This document shows positions 1 through 5,754 of a DNA stretch of 8,189 nt, in pieces; the stretch's first letter is position 1; each line of letters starts with the position of its first letter. Source of the stretch: Thermoplasmata archaeon (GTDB taxonomy: Archaea > Thermoplasmatota > Thermoplasmata > Halarchaeoplasmatales > Halarchaeoplasmataceae); assembly GCA_007129655.1 (NCBI GenBank), contig SKVC01000078.1, positions 1 through 8,189 on the forward strand, in the 5' to 3' direction. The position numbers and the translations under genes were made by a program. The notes beneath the pieces are model-generated. The model did no database searches. It saw only the letters and a program-made list of their open reading frames with translations, and was not told where the DNA came from.

Positions 1-7
1 TACATTA

Positions 8-2125
8 ATGGATGCTATGTCCGAAAAGGAGATCAAAGCAACCATCACTGAATTCCAGAAGATATCATCAGTCGACGAAGAACTGGCACAATTACTCCTT
101 GATTCCGGATTCGTAGATATGAACGGTCTTGCTGATGCTCCGGTAGATAAAATCGCCAAACTGGACGAACTAAACACGGAGAAGGCATCAGAGATAATCG
201 AAGAAGCCCGGAAACTTGTCGAAGATACCTCAAATCCTGGTAAAACAAAAACCGCACCAGTTTCCGATAATGACGATGAATTGGCGAAGTGGTTGACCGG
301 AGAGACCGACGGAGAATTGGAAGGTCTCATGGAAACCGAGATAAAAAAGGAGAAAAAGGTAGTAAAATCAGAGAAACCTTCCATGGACGAAAACCCCGAA
401 GATATGGGTGCTTTGAAATCCTGGCTCAAAGGAGATTCAGATTCATTTTCCGAGTGGCTCGGTGAAGAGACTTTTGAAGAGGAACGGGAAGAGCTGGAAG
501 AAGAAATCGCCGAGCGCCATGAAGAATTGATAGAATCGAGGAGGGCCTTGGACAGTAAGATGCATGAAATGGAGGCTCTCAAAGGAGAATTTGAAGAGAG
601 ACTGAAGAAACTCGATACCGGTGAATTCGATCCTAACGAGATCGTCCAAGAGAACCTTGAATTAAGAGAAGAGATCGGTGATCTCAAAGCTGCCATAGGG
701 GGTCTGGAAGAAGAGAAAGAGGACATGATCCAGGAGGTGGAGGAGATCAAGCAGGGTAGTATCGCCATGCTGAAGTATCTTAAGTCTCAGAAGATGAAAC
801 AGACTACCTCAGGAGGAGAAATCGGCGAAGGTCAGGTTGCAGTCGACGGAGAAGAGATAAGTAGATTAAAAGAAGATAATATCGACTTAAAAGGTAAAAT
901 TGAAGCCATGAAGGCTAGTGGAGAATATGAGGGTGTAGAGGAATCCGAAATAATCGAAGAATTGAAGGGTAAGGAAGCACAGCTCGAAAGATACGAGCGT
1001 GAGATAAAGGAAAAGACGGATAAAATACAGTCTCTCCAGGATGATCTCAATATCAAAAATGAGGAGTTAGAGAAGATAAAGGGACAATTGCAGTACAAAG
1101 AAGACGAACTTAACAAACACGAAACCGACCTTCAACATAGGGAAGAACTGATAAGAAAACAGATGAGAGAGGTCGAAGCCTTAAAAGACGAATTCGGAGG
1201 TACAACTGAAAAAGAAAGACAGAGACGTATGGAGGAACTGGAAAAGGAGGTCTCCCGTAAAGAACAAGAACTGAAAGCTAAAGTTAGCTATATGGAGCAG
1301 AAAGAGAGGGAACTCAGGGCTAGAGAGGACGAATTGATAGATGAAGAGTTGGAGGAGAGGAAGGAAGAGATTTTACAAGAGATAGAACAGGAAAAAGCAA
1401 AAACAGGTACCTCCCGATTGGACGATCTTCTGCTGGGTGGTTTCCCATTGGGTTCAAACCTCTCAATATACGGACCGCCTCACGTCGGAAAACGTGTGAT
1501 GATCAATTCCTTCATAGCTGAGGGGCTAGAAAAAGGTGTTCCTGCAATATGGGTGATCACGGATAAAACCATAGCTGCGGTGAGGCAGGAGATGAAATTC
1601 GTACTTCCGACTTATCAGGACTATGAGATGCGTGGTCTAATCTATTACGTCGATGCTTATTCAGTCAGTATGGGCGAAGTAAGAGAGGACGAAAAGGATA
1701 AAGATTTCATCAAATTCATAGATGAACAGTCTGACGTTAGTGCTATCACGGAGGCGGTAGAAAAGTTTGCTAGAGAGATAATGAAAAAACACAGATACTA
1801 TCGTCTTGCATTCGAATCGGTTTCAACTATAATCGCATACTTGGATACTACTACTACCTTTAGAACACTACAGCCTTTCGCAGGTAGAAGGAGAAGGGAC
1901 CAGGCAGTTGCGCTTTACACATTGGAGAAGGGTATGCACAGTGAACAGGACATATCTATGCTAGGACATATGATGGACGGACAACTAGAATTCAAGTTCC
2001 AACAACTGCAGACCTATCTGCGTGTCGAAGGATTGGGAGACGTCCAAACTAGGCAGTGGGTCAAGTATTCACACAGTAAGAGCGGGATCACCATGGGTTC
2101 GTTCTCACTCGATACCATACGTTAA
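8..2125 (+). CDS. HhH-like / coiled-coil / degenerate KaiC-RecA family ATPase-like protein
   Basis: Residues about 17-70 resemble the helix-hairpin-helix N-terminus of RadA/Rad51 (helices ending in an AxxIIEEAR-type segment), but the usual GxG hairpin glycines are absent. Residues 71-154 are an acidic linker with three WL-G motifs (W95, W139, W150). Residues about 155-460 are highly charged heptad-like coiled coil, broken near 255-280. Residues 466-705 match a KaiC/RecA core: TGTSRLDDLLLGG at 466-478, then a P-loop GPPHVGKR at 489-496. The P-loop lysine K495 is kept, but the usual Thr/Ser is R496. The Walker B-like strand RLAFES ends in E603 where KaiC proteins normally have Asp. A C-terminal MMDGQLEF segment fits the family. 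Weak or altered ATP hydrolysis is therefore likely (inference); the cellular role is unknown. The start may be ATG 8, ATG 17 or further upstream, because the frame is open to the window edge and no ribosome binding site can be seen. Confidence 0.85.
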   Translation: MDAMSEKEIKATITEFQKISSVDEELAQLLLDSGFVDMNGLADAPVDKIAKLDELNTEKASEIIEEARKLVEDTSNPGKTKTAPVSDNDDELAKWLTGETDGELEGLMETEIKKEKKVVKSEKPSMDENPEDMGALKSWLKGDSDSFSEWLGEETFEEEREELEEEIAERHEELIESRRALDSKMHEMEALKGEFEERLKKLDTGEFDPNEIVQENLELREEIGDLKAAIGGLEEEKEDMIQEVEEIKQGSIAMLKYLKSQKMKQTTSGGEIGEGQVAVDGEEISRLKEDNIDLKGKIEAMKASGEYEGVEESEIIEELKGKEAQLERYEREIKEKTDKIQSLQDDLNIKNEELEKIKGQLQYKEDELNKHETDLQHREELIRKQMREVEALKDEFGGTTEKERQRRMEELEKEVSRKEQELKAKVSYMEQKERELRAREDELIDEELEERKEEILQEIEQEKAKTGTSRLDDLLLGGFPLGSNLSIYGPPHVGKRVMINSFIAEGLEKGVPAIWVITDKTIAAVRQEMKFVLPTYQDYEMRGLIYYVDAYSVSMGEVREDEKDKDFIKFIDEQSDVSAITEAVEKFAREIMKKHRYYRLAFESVSTIIAYLDTTTTFRTLQPFAGRRRRDQAVALYTLEKGMHSEQDISMLGHMMDGQLEFKFQQLQTYLRVEGLGDVQTRQWVKYSHSKSGITMGSFSLDTIR

Positions 2126-2144
2126 ATCTTAGGATGCTTATTTG

Positions 2145-3509
2145 ATGTTATCAGATATACTGGCGGGAACCACCTTCATAAGTATGCTGCCGGTATTGGC
2201 GGCAGGATTATTCATTGCATATATGCATAAGAGGGAATTCCTGCGTTCAACAGGATTCGGAGGGCCGGAAGTAGGGATGATCTTGGTGGGTTCATTTTTT
2301 GGAATAATAACAGATATTCCTGTCGTGGTAGCTAGAAGTGCCCTATTGAATATCAATCTAGGAGGAGCGGTTATACCGCTTATCGTATGTGGGAGTCTGA
2401 TATACAAAAAAAAATTAAATCTGATTAAGATCTCCATAGGTGTAGCGATCATATCTATAATATCATTTTATATCACAAGATTCGAGCCCGCCATGGGCAT
2501 AATCGCGGAGTTTCCATATTTTTTACTACCTTCTGCCTTTGGCATCGGTCTTGCATTCGTCTTCGAAAAAAGCGGTCAAACTAGGATACCTTACTCGTAT
2601 TCGGTATCCGTTTTAGGAACTCTGATCGGTGCGGATTTGGTTCGTATACCGTTACTTGTACAAGAAGGAGTGTTCGGTTCCATAGGCGGAGCCGGTGCCA
2701 TGGACTTGGTATATCTATCCGGATTGATGGCCGCTGTCCCTCTGGTTGCATTTTACTACTTTAAGTATCCGTCGACCATAGCAGAAGATCCCTTGGACGA
2801 AAGTTTAAAATTACTGCGTTCAGGCCATTACCGAGAAAGTATAGGGAACGCGATTTATTCTGTGGATATCGAGTTAAATAAGGTGGCTAGATTGTTCGAA
2901 CGGACTGAAAAATCCGGGATCAATCCCGGTGTGGAGATCATGATAAAACTCGGGCTCCACCCTATGGTGATAAAGGATTATGTAAACCTTTTAGAATCTA
3001 AACATGATCCCTCTCTATCATCGGCTCAAAAAGCGTATTACACTTCTAAATTGATGGTAAATAACATAAAAAAGAATATGAACGATAAATTTTCAAGCAT
3101 CATGCGTAGGATGGCCGCTTATCTCGTGGACGTTTTTTTGATAACAGTACCTATACTCGTGCCGATACTTTACCTATACATATCTATCCCCGATTATACC
3201 GCCATCTATGAATATCAATCGCTATTTCTAGCTCTTTTCTCCCTTATCATCTCTATACAATTTCTATATTTCACCATCTCAGAGTGGTTGTTCGGTACCA
3301 CCATAGGCAAGGCCCTTTTTGGATTGCGGGTGATGTCCGACGATTTCAAGAAATTGACCTTCATCGAAAGTGCAGCAAGGAACTCGGTAAGGTACGCGGA
3401 TATTTTGCTGTTCTTTTACTTTGTAAGTTTGATACTTATGATGTCCGGTCCCGAGAGGAAGAGGATAGGAGATCATGTGGGTGGAACCAGAGTGGTGAAG
3501 ATTAAATAG
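2145..3509 (+). CDS. DUF1614 - RDD composite polytopic membrane protein
   Basis: A 454-residue integral membrane protein of unknown function. Residues 1-210 look like DUF1614 (COG4089): about seven hydrophobic segments with the family-like motifs TDIPV near 55, GTLIGAD at 158-164 and SIGGAGAMD at 179-187. Residues about 211-318 are a soluble, mostly helical section that I cannot assign; its start (LLRSGHYRESIGNAI) is mildly TPR- or HEPN-like. Residues 319-454 form an RDD domain: R321/R322 and D329 in the first helix, GTTIGKALFGLRV in the middle, and a C-terminal RIGDH with D443. The gene starts 19 bases after the previous stop. ATG 2145 follows a weak AGGATG at 2131-2136, and TTG 2142 is an alternative start one codon earlier. 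RDD domains are often proposed to act in transport, but no substrate can be read here. Close spacing suggests co-transcription with the coiled-coil gene upstream and the peptidase downstream. Confidence 0.82.
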   Translation: MLSDILAGTTFISMLPVLAAGLFIAYMHKREFLRSTGFGGPEVGMILVGSFFGIITDIPVVVARSALLNINLGGAVIPLIVCGSLIYKKKLNLIKISIGVAIISIISFYITRFEPAMGIIAEFPYFLLPSAFGIGLAFVFEKSGQTRIPYSYSVSVLGTLIGADLVRIPLLVQEGVFGSIGGAGAMDLVYLSGLMAAVPLVAFYYFKYPSTIAEDPLDESLKLLRSGHYRESIGNAIYSVDIELNKVARLFERTEKSGINPGVEIMIKLGLHPMVIKDYVNLLESKHDPSLSSAQKAYYTSKLMVNNIKKNMNDKFSSIMRRMAAYLVDVFLITVPILVPILYLYISIPDYTAIYEYQSLFLALFSLIISIQFLYFTISEWLFGTTIGKALFGLRVMSDDFKKLTFIESAARNSVRYADILLFFYFVSLILMMSGPERKRIGDHVGGTRVVKIK

Positions 3510-3536
3510 TTGTATATGATATGGAATGATGATATC

Positions 3537-4625
3537 ATGAAAGAAAGGATCGAAAGAATATTTGATTGTGTTGAAGAGGAGCTTGACGGAATAATACTCT
3601 ATAACTCTACGAAACCCCATATCGATCTAACATTTTACTATGTTACCGGATTGATAGAAGGCGAATTTGAGGGTAGTGCAGTTATGCTCTATCCGGATAA
3701 TACCGGAGAGATACTCACATCTAGACTTGAGGAGGAAAGTGCAAAGAAGGCAGGCATGCCAGTTACCGCTATAATGAAAAAAGATGAAAGGGAGTCCTGG
3801 CTAAATAAAAACCTCGACGATATGGGGCGTATCGGCGTTAACAGTACTGAATTGACATATTACGCATATAAGAATATTAAAAAAGCTACAGATGCGGAGA
3901 TAATCGATATATCCGATGCAGTGATAGAAGCGAGAAATATAAAGGATGAAGAGGAATTGAAAAGACTCCGTAAAGCATGTGATATCGCATCTCATGTAGC
4001 TGAAGATATAGTCGGTTTCATCGAACCCGGGATCAAGGAGTACGAATTGGCCGCCGAGATATCGTATCGTATGAAAAAACTCGGGGCGACCGGAGACGCC
4101 TTCGAGATAATAGCTTCTAGCGGTCCTAACTCGGCAGAACCCCATTATACCGCCGGAGAAAAAGAGCTGGAAAAGGGAGATTTCGTAGTATTAGATTTTG
4201 GAGCTCTTTACAAGCGATATCGTTCTGATATTACTCGCACTTATGTCATAGGAAAGGCCACGGGTAAACAGAAAAGGATATACAACACAGTTCTAAATGC
4301 ACAAAAGGCGGCCCTAGATGTCATAAAATCCGGTGCAAAGGGTTCGGATGTGCATAGTAAAGCTGCCCAATTGATCGATTCCACTGAATTCAGAGGGAAG
4401 TTTACCCACGGGCTCGGCCATAGCATAGGACTTTCAGTGCATGACGGCTCAGGATTATCCCCCAGCTTGGACATAACCCTTGAAGCAAATATGGTGTATA
4501 CTGTTGAACCAGGCATATACATCCCTGAATACGGTGGCGTAAGGATCGAGGACGATATAGTGGTTACCGAGGATGGCTACGAATTACTCACCGACGCCGA
4601 TAAAGAATTGACAGAGATCAACTAA
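3537..4625 (+). CDS. M24-family metallopeptidase (Xaa-Pro aminopeptidase/prolidase-like)
   Basis: Probable cytoplasmic dinuclear-metal peptidase that removes an N-terminal residue before proline or splits Xaa-Pro dipeptides. The N-terminal creatinase-like domain spans about residues 1-140 and the pita-bread catalytic domain the rest. All five metal ligands of the family are visible: D220 (LDFGA), D231 (SDITRT), H295 (HGLGH), E324 (VEPG) and E338 (RIEDD). The supporting histidines H291 and H302 are also present, so the enzyme looks active. At 362 residues the length is normal. No signal peptide is seen. The start is uncertain: TTG 3510 and ATG 3516 are in frame upstream. I prefer ATG 3537 because family members usually begin right before the RIERIF-like helix, and a weak GGAATGATGAT lies just upstream. 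Exact specificity (aminopeptidase versus dipeptidase) cannot be decided from the sequence. It is the last gene of the left unit and is followed by a small hairpin. Confidence 0.9.
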   Translation: MKERIERIFDCVEEELDGIILYNSTKPHIDLTFYYVTGLIEGEFEGSAVMLYPDNTGEILTSRLEEESAKKAGMPVTAIMKKDERESWLNKNLDDMGRIGVNSTELTYYAYKNIKKATDAEIIDISDAVIEARNIKDEEELKRLRKACDIASHVAEDIVGFIEPGIKEYELAAEISYRMKKLGATGDAFEIIASSGPNSAEPHYTAGEKELEKGDFVVLDFGALYKRYRSDITRTYVIGKATGKQKRIYNTVLNAQKAALDVIKSGAKGSDVHSKAAQLIDSTEFRGKFTHGLGHSIGLSVHDGSGLSPSLDITLEANMVYTVEPGIYIPEYGGVRIEDDIVVTEDGYELLTDADKELTEIN

Positions 4626-4639
4626 GGACTGAACTGTCC
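4626..4639 (+). other. short GC-rich inverted repeat after the peptidase gene
   Basis: Begins on the base after the peptidase TAA. GGAC and GTCC form a 4-bp stem around the loop TGAACT. No T tract follows, so this is a weak terminator candidate. The loop TGAAC recurs in the hairpin at 5224-5242, and both lie immediately before a TATA-like promoter, so an operator role is equally possible. Confidence 0.3.
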
Positions 4640-4643
4640 AAAA

Positions 4644-4657
4644 TATTTATATCCTTT
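4644..4657 (+). promoter_or_regulatory. archaeal TATA-type promoter for the RAM gene
   Basis: TATTTATATCCTTT with purine-rich CCAAAA just upstream (4638-4643) as a possible BRE. By the spacing seen at the purE and permease promoters, transcription would begin near 4672. That leaves a leader of about 14 bases, just enough to carry the AGGTGA site at 4675-4680. A second TATA-like TTTAAA at 4655-4660 is an alternative element. Confidence 0.55.
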
Positions 4658-4674
4658 AAATGTTTACACGGTAT

Positions 4675-4680
4675 AGGTGA
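4675..4680 (+). promoter_or_regulatory. Shine-Dalgarno site that sets the RAM gene start
   Basis: AGGTGA complements the conserved 3' end of archaeal 16S rRNA and lies 5 bases before ATG 4686. An in-frame GTG at 4677 falls inside this site and so is unlikely to be the real start. Confidence 0.65.
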
Positions 4681-4685
4681 AGCAA

Positions 4686-4919
4686 ATGGCGATAGGATTT
4701 GTACTGATAAAAACCGCCCCCATAACCGAACGGGAAGTATACAAGATATTAGAGAAACTACCGGAAGTGGAAGAGGTTTACTCTCTTTTTGGGGAATTCG
4801 ATATCATCGCCAAGATACGTGCTGAAAACTTTAATACCCTCGGCCAGGTGGTCGTAGATAAGATACGCTCCATCGATGGAGTCGAGGACACGAAAACACT
4901 AACTGGAATAGAATTTTAG
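4686..4919 (+). CDS. Stand-alone Lrp/AsnC ligand-binding (RAM) domain protein
   Basis: A 77-residue protein consisting only of the beta-alpha-beta-beta-alpha-beta RAM fold of Lrp/AsnC regulators, with no helix-turn-helix. It starts MAIGFVLIKT, typical of small archaeal Lrp-like proteins. The family-like GEFDIIAKI turn and strand lie at 36-44, and LGQVVVDKIRSIDGVEDTKT at 54-73. Such proteins form dimers and higher rings and bind amino acids or other small effectors at subunit interfaces (family knowledge). Without a DNA-binding domain it probably acts through a partner protein or as an effector sensor; the ligand is unknown. ATG 4686 is chosen because of the AGGTGA site 5 bases upstream. GTG 4677 would add only MKQ and would overlap that site. 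Its stop codon is part of the next gene's ribosome binding site, so the two are almost certainly co-transcribed and perhaps translationally linked. Confidence 0.85.
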   Translation: MAIGFVLIKTAPITEREVYKILEKLPEVEEVYSLFGEFDIIAKIRAENFNTLGQVVVDKIRSIDGVEDTKTLTGIEF

Positions 4920-4923
4920 GAGG
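4918..4923 (+). promoter_or_regulatory. Strong Shine-Dalgarno overlapping the RAM gene stop
   Basis: AGGAGG shares two bases with the TAG stop of the RAM gene and lies 7 bases before ATG 4931, followed by an A-rich spacer. Ribosomes ending the first gene would sit on the initiation site of the second, which suggests coupled translation. Confidence 0.75.
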
Positions 4924-4930
4924 AAAAAAA

Positions 4931-5233
4931 ATGCAACTAGAGATGTTTCAATTTCTGACGATATTGCTCCTTACCATGGGGCTAGGCCTGTTACTGACCG
5001 GACTTTTTACAGCTTACTTCGGAAGAGGTAAAAGCCGTATCGTAGGGATTGTGCTGGCAATTGTAGGCATATTGGCGGGGTTGTTTACCTGGCTGATCCA
5101 TGCTCAGGAAATGATCGAATTTAATTACCCCTTTGAAGCTACCGTTTGGATAGCTGTAGAGGTAATTGGAGCTTTCATAATTGGTGCCGTTATAGCACTC
5201 GTTATATTCCTGGCTGCAATAATGAAGACCTGA
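4931..5233 (+). CDS. Small three-helix membrane protein, unknown function
   Basis: A 100-residue hydrophobic protein that I do not recognise. Three membrane segments are visible, roughly residues 7-29, 34-56 and 70-97. A short basic loop (GRGKSR) lies between the first two, and a loop with acidic residues (HAQEMIEFNYPFEA) lies between the second and third. By the positive-inside rule the basic loop should face the cytoplasm, placing the N-terminus outside and the C-terminus inside, though charges are few. No catalytic or ligand motif is seen. It has a perfect Shine-Dalgarno site that overlaps the stop of the upstream RAM gene, so it is a real gene and probably works in the same process, for example as a membrane partner of the RAM protein (inference). 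The stop codon lies within the hairpin at 5224-5242. Confidence 0.8.
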   Translation: MQLEMFQFLTILLLTMGLGLLLTGLFTAYFGRGKSRIVGIVLAIVGILAGLFTWLIHAQEMIEFNYPFEATVWIAVEVIGAFIIGAVIALVIFLAAIMKT

Positions 5234-5266
5234 ACGGTCTTCCAAAAACTATTTTTATCCTTTTTT
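5224..5266 (+). terminator. Hairpin plus T tracts ending the RAM/membrane-protein unit
   Basis: GAAGACC at 5224-5230 and GGTCTTC at 5236-5242 form a perfect 7-bp stem with loop TGAAC, which includes the stop codon. T tracts follow at 5252-5256 and 5261-5266; archaeal termination depends mainly on such U-rich runs. The same bases also hold the purE promoter, so the roles overlap. A regulatory palindrome is an alternative reading. Confidence 0.45.
5250..5263 (+). promoter_or_regulatory. archaeal TATA-type promoter for purE
   Basis: TATTTTTATCCTTT differs by one base from the element before the RAM gene and also has CCAAAA upstream (5242-5247). The AT-rich core begins 28 bases before ATG 5279, which places the start of transcription at or next to the ATG. 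No Shine-Dalgarno sequence is present, consistent with a leaderless mRNA. Confidence 0.55.
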
Positions 5267-5278
5267 CTTACCCCTATT

Positions 5279-5749
5279 ATGCAAGTAAAAATAATACTCG
5301 GAAGTAAAAGCGACAAGAAAGTCGGAGAAAAAGCAGTGAAGGTACTCAAAGAACTAGATATCGATTATCAGATAACTGTATCGTCGGCACATCGAGCACC
5401 GGAAAGAACTAAAAAATTGTGTACGGGAGCGGAAGTATTCATAACCATCGCCGGTCTCTCAGCGGCACTGCCGGGTGTGGTAGCATCTCATACTACGAAA
5501 CCCGTCATCGGTGTTCCCGTCAGCGGAAAGGTGAACATGGATTCAATATTGTCCATATTACAGATGCCTCCGGGTATCCCTGTGGCCGCTGTAGGATTGG
5601 ATAGAGGGGATAACGCAGCCCTGCTAGCAGCAGAGATACTTGCGATAAACGATCCCGAGATCCGAGAGCGATTAGTTAAGTACCGGTCTCAGTGGGGAGA
5701 TAAAGTAGTCAAAGATGCAGGCGAAATAGAGAAAGAACTAGGAATGTGA
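5279..5749 (+). CDS. purE: Phosphoribosylaminoimidazole carboxylase, PurE subunit
   Basis: Cytoplasmic enzyme of purine synthesis that forms 4-carboxy-5-aminoimidazole ribotide (CAIR), normally as an octamer. At 156 residues it is full length. Family motifs are GSKSD at 8-12 (nucleotide/phosphate loop), SAHR at 36-39 with catalytic H38, IAGLSAALPG at 57-66, QMPPGIPV at 95-102 and GDNAALLA at 110-117. The SAHR and LPG forms resemble class I PurE (N5-CAIR mutase) more than class II, which typically has SAHK and GRSN. However, no purK is present here, and many archaea use PurE without PurK, so the exact carboxyl donor is open. ATG 5279 is the only sensible start; it lacks a ribosome binding site and appears leaderless. 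The stop is 5 bases before the GMP synthase start, so both purine genes share one transcript. Confidence 0.95.
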   Translation: MQVKIILGSKSDKKVGEKAVKVLKELDIDYQITVSSAHRAPERTKKLCTGAEVFITIAGLSAALPGVVASHTTKPVIGVPVSGKVNMDSILSILQMPPGIPVAAVGLDRGDNAALLAAEILAINDPEIRERLVKYRSQWGDKVVKDAGEIEKELGM

Positions 5750-5754
5750 GATGT

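Noticed and set aside
832..1116. Open frame on the - strand inside the coiled-coil gene
   Set aside because: Serine/leucine-rich translation is the mirror of Glu/Lys-rich coiled-coil codons; no family features and no start signals.
480..1400. Glu/Lys-rich stretch as evidence of an SMC or Rad50 protein
   Set aside because: There is no ABC-type head, signature motif or hinge; the only nucleotide fold is a KaiC/RecA type at the C-terminus.
2134..2145. Mini-frame ATG CTT ATT TGA before the membrane-protein gene, as a leader peptide
   Set aside because: Three codons with no ribosome binding site; it arises from the spacer and overlaps the true start by chance.
2406..2414. Run of nine A in the DUF1614-RDD gene, a possible frameshift site
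   Set aside because: The frame reads through as YKKKLN and both flanking domains are intact in one frame, so there is no sign of a break or programmed shift.
2138..2452. Open frame on the - strand opposite the DUF1614 region
   Set aside because: It is fully antisense to a well-supported membrane-protein gene and has no recognisable content or promoter.
3284..3505. Second + strand frame inside the RDD region
   Set aside because: It overlaps a clear RDD domain in another frame and its translation resembles no protein family.
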